DNA from: JAGOTP01 sp964582475
GTDB lineage: Bacteria > Patescibacteriota > Patescibacteriia > 2-12-FULL-60-25
Direction: 5' to 3'
NCBI GenBank assembly: GCA_964582475.1
Contig: CAZOQS010000001.1
Span: forward strand, 186,001 to 250,000
DNA: 64,000 nt
The notes under the pieces were generated by a model. It ran no database searches and had not been told where the DNA came from. It saw only the letters and a list, made by a program, of their open reading frames with translations. Each line of letters starts with the position of its first letter. Within the stretch, counting starts at the first letter, position 1. This document shows positions 42,511 through 51,526 of this stretch, one piece after another. The position numbers and the translations under genes were made by a program.

Positions 42511-43152
42511 TTAGACGGTGGAAGATCGACGCCGTTGATATTGCATTAATAGATCTGGCGATAGGAAGGATTCTTTTCCAGCCGCTAAGAACTTTTCCAT
42601 CGTTCTCTCATCGACAAAGGCTTTGAATCCTTTGAGAAACGTATCGAACTGATACCGCTCATCTCGATAGTAGACGGCTACCTTAAAATCGTCCTCGGTC
42701 CATTTTTCCATATCCATCACCCAATACTGCAAGCAGCCCTCAAGATAATCGACGGCATGCACGAATTTGGACTCCAGTGTTTCGGCAGCCTCATTTTCCT
42801 CCCAGAGTCCAAAGAATTCTTTCCGAGTGGATTCATCCAAGGGCTCGAGAAGGAGGTGCATGGCTTTACGTTCAGCGAGGTGTTTCTCTTCGTGGCTAAA
42901 CGACCCCTGTTGATTGGTGAGGGGAATGTCACCTGTCACCGCCTCTGCGAGGTCATGAAGAATAATCATCTTAAGTACCCGCTCACGATTCATAGGGACG
43001 CTGACTTTTTCAAGCAACGTCATCGCTAACAAGCAAGACATCCAGGAATGGTCAGCAACGCTTTCGGATCGACTTGAATCACTCGTCCATGAAGCGCGGA
43101 GCGTTGCCTTTAGCTTTTCCGCCCGCACAAAAAAATCGAGAATGGCTTGCAT
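42511..43152 (-). CDS. HD-domain hydrolase (YfbR-like 5'-nucleotidase type)
   Basis: 213 residues. The metal-binding HD pattern is ESVADHSWMSCLLAM (first His), MIILHDLAEAVTGDIPL (HD pair) and a distal Asp in KFVHAVDYLEG. The group includes 5'-deoxynucleotidases that take phosphate off dNMPs. Exact substrate not readable. It converges with the 96-residue gene. Confidence 0.85.
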   Translation of the reverse strand: MQAILDFFVRAEKLKATLRASWTSDSSRSESVADHSWMSCLLAMTLLEKVSVPMNRERVLKMIILHDLAEAVTGDIPLTNQQGSFSHEEKHLAERKAMHLLLEPLDESTRKEFFGLWEENEAAETLESKFVHAVDYLEGCLQYWVMDMEKWTEDDFKVAVYYRDERYQFDTFLKGFKAFVDERTMEKFLAAGKESFLSPDLLMQYQRRRSSTV

Positions 43153-43213
43153 ACGTAAGAAGGCTATAGGAAACGAACGGGTTTGACTATGAGGAACGTT
43201 GGGGTCAGAAATG

Positions 43214-43252
43214 CGAAAATCACGCTGTATAGGTGTGATTTTCGATGGCTCC
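43214..43252. repeat. Second copy of the tRNA-Gln terminator plus 3' end
   Basis: 39 nt that match 44061-44099 at 34 positions. It has a perfect 10-bp stem CGAAAATCAC/GTGATTTTCG followed by ATGGCTCC, which is equivalent to the last bases of the minus-strand tRNA-Gln gene. One stem difference (G-C here, A-T there) is compensated on the other side. Confidence 0.6.
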
Positions 43253-43315
43253 CCCCTGTTGGACGAGTTCAGAACTCAGAATTGGAAGCAAATGAGGTTT
43301 AATATTCTGTAAATC

Positions 43316-43939
43316 CTATCTCAGGCTGAATGGATGGATTTCTTGCCGGTGTTCAATAGGTGGTAATAGCTCTAGAATCCGCTCAGGAATACTGTTTTGA
43401 TTAACGGCTTCTTTCAATTTTTGACAAATCAACTCCGGATTCATTCGCTCTCTTTTTAGCGGCATTTGTCCCAACATCCGTAGAACTTCCTCTTGCTGAA
43501 TTTTGCCGTGACGTAATCTCTCAAGAAGACTTCCTTCTCGATCTTGTTCCGGTGGTTCTTGGATCATCTCTATATTCGTAGAAAAGTAATAACGAACAGG
43601 CTTTCCTTCATGCTCGCTATCCACGAACCGTATGTCGTGCATCAACAAGAGCTTACCGTTGGTATGATAAACAACCATATTGTTTTTCATTTTTAATACT
43701 CCTCGTGCCCAAGCGCCTTGTGCTGGGAGAAGAAAAATTGGCGCTCGCTCAACTTCTTTCTGATAGTGCTCCCCACCAGCGTATTTTAATTGCGGAAAGC
43801 CCTCCGTTGCATATACCCCTCGTCCTTGAGCATTTTGCTTGCCGGGAACGAGTAAGAAGTCAGATCCCGCTTCAGGCAGTTCTTTGCCAACATGGAAAAC
43901 AATACGTCCATCTTTATTTGATACCTTGACGAGTCCCAT
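43316..43939 (-). CDS. AT-rich orphan protein, unknown function
   Basis: 207 residues, no signal peptide. The N-terminal half has RIVFHVGKELPEAG and, about 20 residues later, QGRGVYATEG, then a hydrophobic strand APIFLLP. A His-x-Gly followed by G-x-G-[VIL]-Y is reminiscent of H-Y-E ADP-ribosyltransferase or related folds; this is a weak visual match. The C-terminal third is helical and charged (LLERLRHGKIQQEEVLRML). Flanks are more AT-rich than the rest of the window. It lies alone between the two copies of a tRNA-end repeat. Confidence 0.5.
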   Translation of the reverse strand: MGLVKVSNKDGRIVFHVGKELPEAGSDFLLVPGKQNAQGRGVYATEGFPQLKYAGGEHYQKEVERAPIFLLPAQGAWARGVLKMKNNMVVYHTNGKLLLMHDIRFVDSEHEGKPVRYYFSTNIEMIQEPPEQDREGSLLERLRHGKIQQEEVLRMLGQMPLKRERMNPELICQKLKEAVNQNSIPERILELLPPIEHRQEIHPFSLR

Positions 43940-44060
43940 ACGAAAATAAGTATTTAGCTAAAAATATGACAGGGCTAGGATAGCAAAATAGATAGAATTT
44001 GTATTTCTGTCTGGTTAACTCTACGCACCCAGTATGGGTAGTGCCACGTAAGCCACAACG

Positions 44061-44091
44061 CAAAAATCACGCTTTATAGGCGTGATTTTTG
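44061..44091 (-). terminator. Terminator of tRNA-Gln
   Basis: CAAAAATCACGC pairs with GCGTGATTTTTG over 12 bp with a 7-nt loop, giving a U-run on the minus strand directly after the tRNA. Confidence 0.8.
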
Positions 44092-44092
44092 T

Positions 44093-44166
44093 TGGCTCCG
44101 AGACTTGGATTCGAACCAAGATACCCTGCTCCAGAGGCAGGAGTCCTACCATTAGACGATCTCGGA
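44093..44166 (-). tRNA. tRNA-Gln (anticodon CTG)
   Basis: 74 nt with CCA encoded. Acceptor stem TCCGAGA/TCTCGGA, D-loop CGTCTAATGGTAGGAC, anticodon stem CCTGC/GCAGG around CTCTGGA, T-arm TTGGTTCGAATCCAA, discriminator G. Confidence 0.96.
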
Positions 44167-44187
44167 ATGGGTCTGAATTGTGGCCCG

Positions 44188-44216
44188 ATAGTATCGGACG
44201 AGGCCTCCCTGGTCAA
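44188..44216 (-). promoter_or_regulatory. Promoter of tRNA-Gln
   Basis: On the minus strand TTGACC (44211-44216), 17 bp, TACTAT (44188-44193). Confidence 0.7.
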
Positions 44217-44249
44217 GGCAGATCTGAGCGCTTTCACCCCCGTAAGTAG

Positions 44250-45425
44250 TTATTCTCCAATAATGTACAACCGCTTTTTGGCACGGGTGACGGCGGTGTA
44301 GAGCCAGCGTTTCCAGTCGTCGTCACTCATCTTTTGGAAGCGTTCTTCGAATAACAGGACCGTATCTGCTTGGCTCCCTTGGGCTTTGTGGACTGTGAGC
44401 GCATAGCCGAAGTCAAATCGTTCCCCGATCTGTTTGAGGGAGAGGCCTTCGACGGTATCCAGGACGGTATCTTTGCCGAACTGGTGGCGTGAGATGAGCC
44501 CGCTGAATTCACGCTCTTCCCCAGGGAAAGAGATGGTCGCGTCGTACCAGTGTTCGCCATCTTCAGTAAGGCTCTCAATCGTGCCAATCATGCCGTTGTA
44601 GAGGGGCTGGCCAATGATCGCGTACGAGTTCTTCAGACAGACAACTTTGTCGCCGCCTTCAGGATCACCTGTCTCAAAGCCGAGCGTTGCGCGCGCGGCG
44701 GTATTCAGTTTCTGGCGCGTGGTATTACGTCCGCACAAAATCAGTACATCTTTTTTTGAGGACAAAAGTTCATCCGTGAGGTCACGAATCCGATCTCCGT
44801 CTTCGTTCGCGTAGCTGAGCTTTTCGATGCCTTTGCCGTATTTACCAGGGGCGATGTGTCCGGTGGTTCGTGCTGCTTCGGCGAGTGTTAGGATGGGATT
44901 CCCAGCCGCCTGCCGGTGAATCTGCTCGAGACGAATCTTTGGATCATGGACCAGGTTAAATGAACTTCCGACTGGTGGGAGCTGCCCGTGGTCGCCGATT
45001 GCGATAATCGGGACGTTCAAGCTGACCAGGTCACGCCACAGATCTTCGGTGACCATACTCGCTTCGTCGACGATGATCAGGTTCGCTTCTACCTCTTTCG
45101 CGCGGTGCCAGCCGATGATCGCCCCCTCTTTTGAGACATGAGGCACGTAGAGGAGCGCGTGGAGGGTGGAGCAGGTGTCTTGTGGGAGAAGCATCTCCGC
45201 GGCTTCCAGTCGTTGGCGCAAGACATGGGTCGCTTTGCCTGTGAAGGCACAGAAAGCCACAGACAGATCTGCGTGACGTTCGTTTAACACCCAGCGCAGC
45301 ACCGAAGCGAGCGTTGTTTTTCCAGTTCCGGCATAGCCACCCAGCGTGATGGTTTGGTCTTTGCCCTCCTTGAACCAGCGATAGAGTTGTTGAACGGCTT
45401 TTGCCTGATCCGGGGAGAGAACCAT
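44250..45425 (-). CDS. SF1 DNA helicase, RecD/Dda-like
   Basis: 391 residues. Walker A GGYAGTGKTTLASVL near residue 30, Walker B LIIVDEASMV, motif III IAIGDHGQLPPVGSSF, and C-terminal UvrD_C_2 motif GYALTVHKAQGSQADTVLL with YTAVTRAKKRLYI. This is the compact AAA_30/Dda form of 5'-3' helicases, much shorter than RecD2 and without its N-terminal OB part. Likely in DNA repair or replication restart. The flavoprotein gene lies 9 bp upstream on the same strand. Confidence 0.9.
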   Translation of the reverse strand: MVLSPDQAKAVQQLYRWFKEGKDQTITLGGYAGTGKTTLASVLRWVLNERHADLSVAFCAFTGKATHVLRQRLEAAEMLLPQDTCSTLHALLYVPHVSKEGAIIGWHRAKEVEANLIIVDEASMVTEDLWRDLVSLNVPIIAIGDHGQLPPVGSSFNLVHDPKIRLEQIHRQAAGNPILTLAEAARTTGHIAPGKYGKGIEKLSYANEDGDRIRDLTDELLSSKKDVLILCGRNTTRQKLNTAARATLGFETGDPEGGDKVVCLKNSYAIIGQPLYNGMIGTIESLTEDGEHWYDATISFPGEEREFSGLISRHQFGKDTVLDTVEGLSLKQIGERFDFGYALTVHKAQGSQADTVLLFEERFQKMSDDDWKRWLYTAVTRAKKRLYIIGE

Positions 45426-45434
45426 GGAATCGAC

Positions 45435-46607
45435 TTAGTGCCCGCTTTTAATCTGCCACAACCGGAAGCGATAGAGTGCCTTGCGGAAGGGATGAACCCA
45501 CTGACCTTGGAGGACACGTGTGCCAAATCGGAAGAAGCCTGTCTGCAGTACGGTGACGAGTGCTGCTGTCTGTTGGTGAGCGGGGGCGACTGGAGGCTGG
45601 CCTTTCACTTTCCGGAGGATGTTCGTTAGCACATCCTGAGCCATATGCAGGGCGGATTGTGCATTTTTTGGAGCTCGTACGCCGTCTTGTTCGTAGAGGA
45701 TCGCGTCGCCTGCGCCGTAGAGATGCTCATCGAGCTGCAGGAACGTGTCGGATTTTAGGGGTCCGGGTGGAAACGCGGGCTCGATCGGGGGCGTGATCGC
45801 TTTTACCCCGGCTGCCCAGATGAGCGTTCCGTAGTTCAAGGTTGAATGATCGGCAAAGGTGAGCACGCCTTTCTCTGCGCCGCTGACCGTCAGATTGCAG
45901 CGAACGTCTACGCCGCTTTTTTTCAAGATCTCTTCACTCTGTCGGCAGAGGTCTTCTGGAAACCCAGAAAACAAGCTTTTACTACCTTCGACGAGCGTGA
46001 TCTTCACGAGAGGTAAGAGCTGTTCTAAGCCGCGTTCATACGCCAGGTATTTCAGACGTTCCTGCATAGCCCCGAGAAGTTCGACGCCTGTTGGTCCGCC
46101 CCCGACGATTACGAACGATAAAATGCGTTTCTTATCTTCGTCCGTCCAAACCTTGGAAGCGCGGACGAGTGTCTCTGCGAGATGCACGATCAATCGATCA
46201 ATGTCACTGAGCTCTTTGAGGGCAAACGACTCCTCCTGAAGACCGGGGATCCCAAAGAAGTTTGCCTTTGCTCCCGTTGCAAGGACCGCGCTATCGTAGG
46301 CGATTTCGACCGGCGCGCCGTTTCGCTGGCTCACATGCACAGTGCGGGTTTCGCGGTTGATTTGATCGATTGTGCCTTGGATAAAACGAAACCCGCGTTC
46401 GGACGCGAGTTTCGTTAAATCAACCGTGAAATTTTTTGGTTCAAGATCACCGGCGAGTCCGTTGATCAAGAGCGGGCTGAAGGTGAAGTGGGGCTCTTCT
46501 GAAATGAGTGTGACCTCAAGTACGTCTGCATGTGCTGGAACAGCGTGGGTGGCAATCCACGTCCCCGCAAACCCACCCCCCAGAAGAACAAGTTTATGTT
46601 TCGACAT
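45435..46607 (-). CDS. NDH-2-like NAD(P)/FAD-dependent oxidoreductase
   Basis: 390 residues. FAD-binding LVLLGGGFAGTW at the N-terminus, ATGAKANFFGIPG, NAD-binding SFVIVGGGPTGVELLGAM, and the second FAD motif LYGAGDAILYEQDG. These match type II NADH dehydrogenases, which pass electrons from NADH to quinone at the membrane face. The C-terminus (FRKALYRFRLWQIKSG) is basic and aromatic, suitable for membrane docking. No other respiratory gene is in the window, so the electron acceptor is unclear. Confidence 0.85.
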   Translation of the reverse strand: MSKHKLVLLGGGFAGTWIATHAVPAHADVLEVTLISEEPHFTFSPLLINGLAGDLEPKNFTVDLTKLASERGFRFIQGTIDQINRETRTVHVSQRNGAPVEIAYDSAVLATGAKANFFGIPGLQEESFALKELSDIDRLIVHLAETLVRASKVWTDEDKKRILSFVIVGGGPTGVELLGAMQERLKYLAYERGLEQLLPLVKITLVEGSKSLFSGFPEDLCRQSEEILKKSGVDVRCNLTVSGAEKGVLTFADHSTLNYGTLIWAAGVKAITPPIEPAFPPGPLKSDTFLQLDEHLYGAGDAILYEQDGVRAPKNAQSALHMAQDVLTNILRKVKGQPPVAPAHQQTAALVTVLQTGFFRFGTRVLQGQWVHPFRKALYRFRLWQIKSGH

Positions 46608-46660
46608 GCCCTCTATGATGACGAGTTCTCGGCAGGGTGTCCAACTCCTTCGATGACCCG

Positions 46661-49483
46661 TTAGCTCCCGTCGCGACTTGAGAAGAATTCTGTTGCACGC
46701 TTCATGCTTGGGAAAGTTCCTGCATCTGACCAGAAGCCTTTCACCGGTTTCGCGACAAGTTTATTTTGCTTCAAATAGTGATTGTTTACATCCACAATTT
46801 CGAGCTCCCCACGTCCAGAAGGTTTGAGGGTCTTCACAATGTCGAAGACGGCGCTGTCATAAATGTAGAGACCCGTCTGAGCGAAGTTCGATTTTGGTTG
46901 CTTTGGCTTTTCTTCAATCGAGAGCACCTGGCCTTGATCGTTGATCTCCATCACGCCAAAGCGTTGTGGGTCTGAGACCGGTTTGTAGAAGGCCATAGCC
47001 CCACCCTTGAATGATTGAACTTCGTCGCGGAAAGAGTCTTCGAAGATGTTGTCGCCCAGAATGACGGTCAAGTTGTCGTAGCCTGCAAAGTCTTCGGCCA
47101 TACCAACGACCTGAGCAATTCCGCCCGCCGCATCTTGCACGCGATAGCTGATACTGCAGCCGTATTGAGCACCACTTCCAAGAAGTTTAACGAACTGGTG
47201 AGAATATTCGGGACCTGTGACGATCAGAATTTTGCGAATGCCCGCATCCAACAGGGTTTGCAACGGATACAGAATCATCGGTTTGTTATGAACCGGCAAC
47301 AAGTGCTTGTTCGTAACGCTCGTGAGTGGGGCGAGGCGCGATCCCATCCCACCGGCAGCGATCATTCCTTTCATTTCGGGAACGTGTCCGAGGGCTGAAA
47401 GAACCGGGGGAATAATGATACAAGGGACGACGGGCGATGTAGCGGACGAAGTGACTGCTGCGGCTTGATCGGCGGCTTTTTTGATCGCAGCATACCGTTC
47501 CATTGTGTCGCGAATCGCGATATCGATGGGACGCATGTGAATGCCGAGCTCAGCCAAGCGCGTAGACTGAAGGATACAGGTTGATCGGTTTTTGGCAGTT
47601 AACCCACGTGTTGCGAGTTCTGCGTCGCCAATCCACTCACAGCTGTGTGATGGGTCTACGAGATCGCGATACAATCCAAGCATGTCGCGATAGCGAAGGG
47701 CGCCTGGGTTCGTCGCGTGGAAAATCCCGGTTCCTTCCTTCTTAATCAGCCCTTGCAAGACATAGACCAAGTCTTCGATGATCGTCACGCTATTTTGAAC
47801 ATCGATGACCTGCTTGTAGGCAGAGAGCTTGGTGATCAAATTCTTTGGAGAGGGGACGAAATCAATCGGAAGTCGCAAACGAACGACAGCCGTCTTTGGG
47901 AGACGAGACAAGATCAGGTCGGCGGCGTACTTCGTGCGTGAGTAGAACGCTTGGGGGTTAGTCGCATCTTCTTCTTTCCAGCCGATCGGGTCTGGAGAGT
48001 CTCCGTAGAAAATACAGCCGGAAGCCAATTGAATGAAGTAAATTCCTTTTTCTTGGCAGACATCCGCGAGGAGGAGAGGGGCGACGGTATTCGCTTGATA
48101 GGTCTCCACCTGATGGGTTTCACACCAGTCCACGTTTGGTTTTCCTGTTTTTCCGGCAGCGTTAATCACGGCAGCCGGCTTGTATCGGTCGAGTTCGGCG
48201 GCGACCGCGGCACGGTCCTCGATTCGTACTCGGCTCAAAACGGCGTTTGGCATGAGTTCCGCCAAGCGACCGCCAAAATACCCAGCTCCAAAAATAAGGA
48301 CGCCATTCTGCGAAACGGGACCATTCGTTGTTGGAAGAGGGGCTGTCATGGTTGGAACCGGACTCGCGGCGAGTGCGGCAAGCGTTTCCGCGGGGAGCGG
48401 GGCGATTGCGGATGTGTTCAGCGCGCCAGGTAACGCCACGGCGCTCGGGCTGGCGGTTGTGTTCAGCGCCTGTTGGAAGTTGTTCATTTCTCCGCGTTTC
48501 TTGTTCCAGAGCTGTTCAACCCAGCCCGTGTGGCTGCGATACCAATCAATCGTTTCTTGCATCCCACGGCGGAATTGGTCACGAGTGTAGATCGGGTGCC
48601 ATCCGAGAGCGGTGATCTTGCGCGCATCGATGGCGTAGCGGCGGTCGTGACCAGGGCGATCTGTAATAAACTCGATCCGCTCTGGACCAAAGCCCATCAA
48701 TTCGAGCATCAAATGCGTGATCTCGAGGTTGTTGCGTTCGTTATCGACTCCGATATTGTAGATCTCGCCAGGAACGCCTTTTTGTAACAAAAGATCGAGT
48801 GCGCGTGCGTGGTCACGGACATGAATCCAATCACGGACGTTGCGGCCATCGCCGTAGACAGGCACTTTTTCCCCCTTCAACAGCTTAAAGATGAAGAATG
48901 GGATCAGCTTTTCTGGGAACTGGTACGGGCCGTAGTTGTTTGAGCAGTGAGTTACGATCACCGGCGTCCCATGCGTCATGTGGTAGGCGCGGCACATCAT
49001 GTCACCCCCCGCCTTGGCTGCCGCGTATGGCATGTTAGGCGTGATTGGTGTGTCTTCGGTGAACAGGGTTGGCTCGTCTAACTTAAGCGAGCCATAGACC
49101 TCATCAGTGGAGACGTTGACGAATTTTTCTAATTTATTGGTCCGAACCGTATCTAAAATCATCTGAACCCCGAGCGCATTCGTCAAAACGAAGTCCTTAC
49201 AGCCCCCATGGATCGAGCGATCGACGTGTGTTTCGGCCGCAAAGTTGATGACATGGGTGACTCCATGGGCGCGAACAACGTTGTTCAGGGCATCCAAATC
49301 CGTAATATCCCCCTGCACGAAGCGATAGCGCTGATCATGCGAGATATCCGCTAGGTTCTCTAAGTTTCCGGCGTACGTCAGTTTATCGAAGTTTACGATG
49401 AAAATATCCGGATGCGTTTCGAGCATGTGCCGAATAAAGTTTGATCCGATAAAGCCAGCACCGCCACAGACGAGTAGTCGCAT
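46661..49483 (-). CDS. Three-domain nucleotide-sugar enzyme: RmlB-like dehydratase, NRS/ER-like epimerase/reductase, RmlA-like thymidylyltransferase
   Basis: 940 residues from ATG 49483. Domain 1 (1-330) is an RmlB-type 4,6-dehydratase: GGAGFIGSN (7-15), TDE (126-128), YAAAK (153-157). After an Ala/Pro/Thr-rich linker, domain 2 (about 394-668) has GAGYFGG, NAAGKTGKPNVDWCETHQVE (read to VE), ASGCIFYGDSPDP and YSRTK (514-518); this closely recalls plant NRS/ER and the C-half of RHM, which do both 3,5-epimerisation and 4-reduction. After a second linker, domain 3 (704-940) is short-form RmlA: GGMGSRLAPLT, GDNIFEDSF, RFGVMEI, EEKPKQPKS. Together they could make dTDP-L-rhamnose from glucose-1-phosphate and dTTP. 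Three GT2 genes diverge from it. Confidence 0.88.
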   Translation of the reverse strand: MRLLVCGGAGFIGSNFIRHMLETHPDIFIVNFDKLTYAGNLENLADISHDQRYRFVQGDITDLDALNNVVRAHGVTHVINFAAETHVDRSIHGGCKDFVLTNALGVQMILDTVRTNKLEKFVNVSTDEVYGSLKLDEPTLFTEDTPITPNMPYAAAKAGGDMMCRAYHMTHGTPVIVTHCSNNYGPYQFPEKLIPFFIFKLLKGEKVPVYGDGRNVRDWIHVRDHARALDLLLQKGVPGEIYNIGVDNERNNLEITHLMLELMGFGPERIEFITDRPGHDRRYAIDARKITALGWHPIYTRDQFRRGMQETIDWYRSHTGWVEQLWNKKRGEMNNFQQALNTTASPSAVALPGALNTSAIAPLPAETLAALAASPVPTMTAPLPTTNGPVSQNGVLIFGAGYFGGRLAELMPNAVLSRVRIEDRAAVAAELDRYKPAAVINAAGKTGKPNVDWCETHQVETYQANTVAPLLLADVCQEKGIYFIQLASGCIFYGDSPDPIGWKEEDATNPQAFYSRTKYAADLILSRLPKTAVVRLRLPIDFVPSPKNLITKLSAYKQVIDVQNSVTIIEDLVYVLQGLIKKEGTGIFHATNPGALRYRDMLGLYRDLVDPSHSCEWIGDAELATRGLTAKNRSTCILQSTRLAELGIHMRPIDIAIRDTMERYAAIKKAADQAAAVTSSATSPVVPCIIIPPVLSALGHVPEMKGMIAAGGMGSRLAPLTSVTNKHLLPVHNKPMILYPLQTLLDAGIRKILIVTGPEYSHQFVKLLGSGAQYGCSISYRVQDAAGGIAQVVGMAEDFAGYDNLTVILGDNIFEDSFRDEVQSFKGGAMAFYKPVSDPQRFGVMEINDQGQVLSIEEKPKQPKSNFAQTGLYIYDSAVFDIVKTLKPSGRGELEIVDVNNHYLKQNKLVAKPVKGFWSDAGTFPSMKRATEFFSSRDGS

Positions 49484-49587
49484 AGGGAGAGGGGAGGGAA
49501 AGTTGACGTGACTTGGACTAGATTGATAGCGTTCAGACGTCAGTTGTCCGACCCTACCAGCCCGAAAACGGCTTGCCAACCCCGTCC

Positions 49588-50505
49588 ATGTCCTCTCGTG
49601 CCACCTTTCTTCCTCCGCCTCCGATTGAGGCGGACATCTCGACGATCACGATTGGCTACAACGTCCGTGATCTTACAATTCGGAATATGGAGACGCTGCT
49701 GGAAAGTGAGGGGGACCTAAAAATTCAAATCATTTTGGTCGATAATGTATCTCAAGATGGCACCGCAGAGGCGATCATAGAGCGCTTTCCAGAGGTTCAC
49801 GTCATCAAAAATCACTACAATACAGGGTTTGCGCACGCGGTGAACCAGGGGATCGCGGCTTCACGCGCGCGTCACGTGCTTTTGTTGAACCCAGACATGC
49901 GCGTCACGAAAGAGGCGATGGCAAAAATGGTGGCCTACGCCGACGCGCATCCTGAGGTCGGTGTGATCGGAGGGAAATTGATGACCGAGGACGGTCGTCT
50001 TGTGCCACATGTGCGGCGTTTCCCAGATGTCTGGTCGCAGCTCGCCGTTATTTTGAAGCTCCCACACGTATTCCCAAAAGTGCTTGCACGTTACATGCAG
50101 GAGGACCTCGACCCAGACAAAGAGCAGGATGTGGACTCAGTTCGTGGGTCATTTTTCCTGATCACGCAGGAGGCGCTGAAACGCTTCGGCTGTCTCGATC
50201 CACGCTACTATATTTTCTTTGAAGAAGTAGATTTTTGTCGCCAAGTGGTGGAGAAGGGGATGAAGGTTCGCTACGTGCCTTCGATTACTGCCATCGATTA
50301 CGTCGGACGGAGCTTCAAACAGAAGACGCGCTACTGGAGCCAGAAGCAATTTACGAAGTCGATGATCCAATACTTCGAAAAGTGGCAGCCAAAGTGGCAG
50401 AGCTATCTGCTTCGTCTTGCGCGTCCATTAGGACTTTCGAGTTTGTGGTTGGTTGATCGCTGGCGCGAGTTGCGAGCTAAATCCGTGCTGAAGCCACTTC
50501 CTTAG
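49588..50505 (+). CDS. GT2 family glycosyltransferase
   Basis: 305 residues from ATG 49588 (an in-frame ATG 15 nt upstream is possible). Motifs: TITIGYNVRDLTIRNME, VDNVSQDGTAEAI, NTGFAHAVNQGIAASRA, LLLNPDMRVT (DxD-equivalent), FFEEVDFCRQVVEKG. It resembles rhamnosyltransferases of the WbbL type. It faces the rhamnose-synthesis gene across a 104-bp gap and starts a run of three GT2 genes. Confidence 0.88.
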   Translation: MSSRATFLPPPPIEADISTITIGYNVRDLTIRNMETLLESEGDLKIQIILVDNVSQDGTAEAIIERFPEVHVIKNHYNTGFAHAVNQGIAASRARHVLLLNPDMRVTKEAMAKMVAYADAHPEVGVIGGKLMTEDGRLVPHVRRFPDVWSQLAVILKLPHVFPKVLARYMQEDLDPDKEQDVDSVRGSFFLITQEALKRFGCLDPRYYIFFEEVDFCRQVVEKGMKVRYVPSITAIDYVGRSFKQKTRYWSQKQFTKSMIQYFEKWQPKWQSYLLRLARPLGLSSLWLVDRWRELRAKSVLKPLP

Positions 50506-50508
50506 CGT

Positions 50509-51522
50509 ATGCCCAAGATTGCGATTCAAACGCCATTTTATCTTAGCTCCGCCTACTTACCGATGCTCCTGAAGAGCTTGAAGGCGCAAACGGTAACTGA
50601 TTGGGTTTACTACTGCTGTGAAAATTCTGGTGATGACGAGGAGCGGAAAAAGGTTTCAAAGATCTTAGCGGAGAGTGGGGTCCCGTATGTTTTTTCGGAA
50701 AGTCCTACCAATTTGGGCTTCGCGGGCGGGAACAACGCCCTAATGGCGAAGCACAACGCAGAATTTATTTTATTATTGAACGAAGATGCGTACTTGGCAC
50801 CTGATCATTTGGAGAAGTGCTTGAAGCGCTTCGAGCTTGATCCAGAAGCGGGGGCGGTGGTTGGAATCGTCTATCGTTGGACGGCTCCTGTTGATCAAGA
50901 AGAGGTCGTCGGCCCGGACACGTTTATCGATACGATCGAGCTCGACTACCGCTGTCTCGCGAGTGTCGTGGATCGTGCCGCAGGCAAACAGCGCAAAGAA
51001 GTTGAGTCTGAGTTGTTGCAGGCGCGGCGTGTGATGGGTGTTTCGGGCGCTGTGTGTATGATTAAGCGCAGTGCAGCCGAAGCGGTTTCTCCAGAAAAGT
51101 TGTTGTTCGATCCAACGTTTTTCATGTATCGCGAAGATGTCGATTTGGCGATCCGTCTCTATCGCAAAGGCTTTCATGCCTGGTTCGACCCTTCTATTTT
51201 GAGCTTCCATCGTCGAAGCATTAAAGCGCCAAAGGGAATCTATGCACGTATTCTGGATGAACGTAAGCGTCCACCACATTTGCGCGAAGTGATGTTCCGG
51301 AATCAGTGGAAGCTCTATATTTATCACCTCTCCTGGAGGCTGAGTGCAAAAGATTTAATTCGTTCCTTTCTGCATGAGTCGATTCATCTGGTCTTTATCT
51401 TTGTTTCATCACCGACAGTGTTCGTGCGTGGTGTTTTATCCATTTTGCGTGCGTGGCCAGACGCCTGGCGCCGTCGTCGTGCATTGAAGCAGCTCGGCTT
51501 CACCCATCATGTCCGTACGTAA
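50509..51522 (+). CDS. GT2 family glycosyltransferase
   Basis: 337 residues. IAIQTPFYLSSAYLPMLLKSL, NLGFAGGNNALMAKHN, ILLLNEDAYLAPDHLE (NED at the metal site), and FMYREDVDLAIRLYRKGF. The C-terminal 70 residues hold a hydrophobic segment (HLVFIFVSSPTVFVRGVLSIL) that could anchor it to the membrane. It follows the previous GT2 gene by 3 bp. Confidence 0.87.
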   Translation: MPKIAIQTPFYLSSAYLPMLLKSLKAQTVTDWVYYCCENSGDDEERKKVSKILAESGVPYVFSESPTNLGFAGGNNALMAKHNAEFILLLNEDAYLAPDHLEKCLKRFELDPEAGAVVGIVYRWTAPVDQEEVVGPDTFIDTIELDYRCLASVVDRAAGKQRKEVESELLQARRVMGVSGAVCMIKRSAAEAVSPEKLLFDPTFFMYREDVDLAIRLYRKGFHAWFDPSILSFHRRSIKAPKGIYARILDERKRPPHLREVMFRNQWKLYIYHLSWRLSAKDLIRSFLHESIHLVFIFVSSPTVFVRGVLSILRAWPDAWRRRRALKQLGFTHHVRT

Positions 51523-51526
51523 TTCT

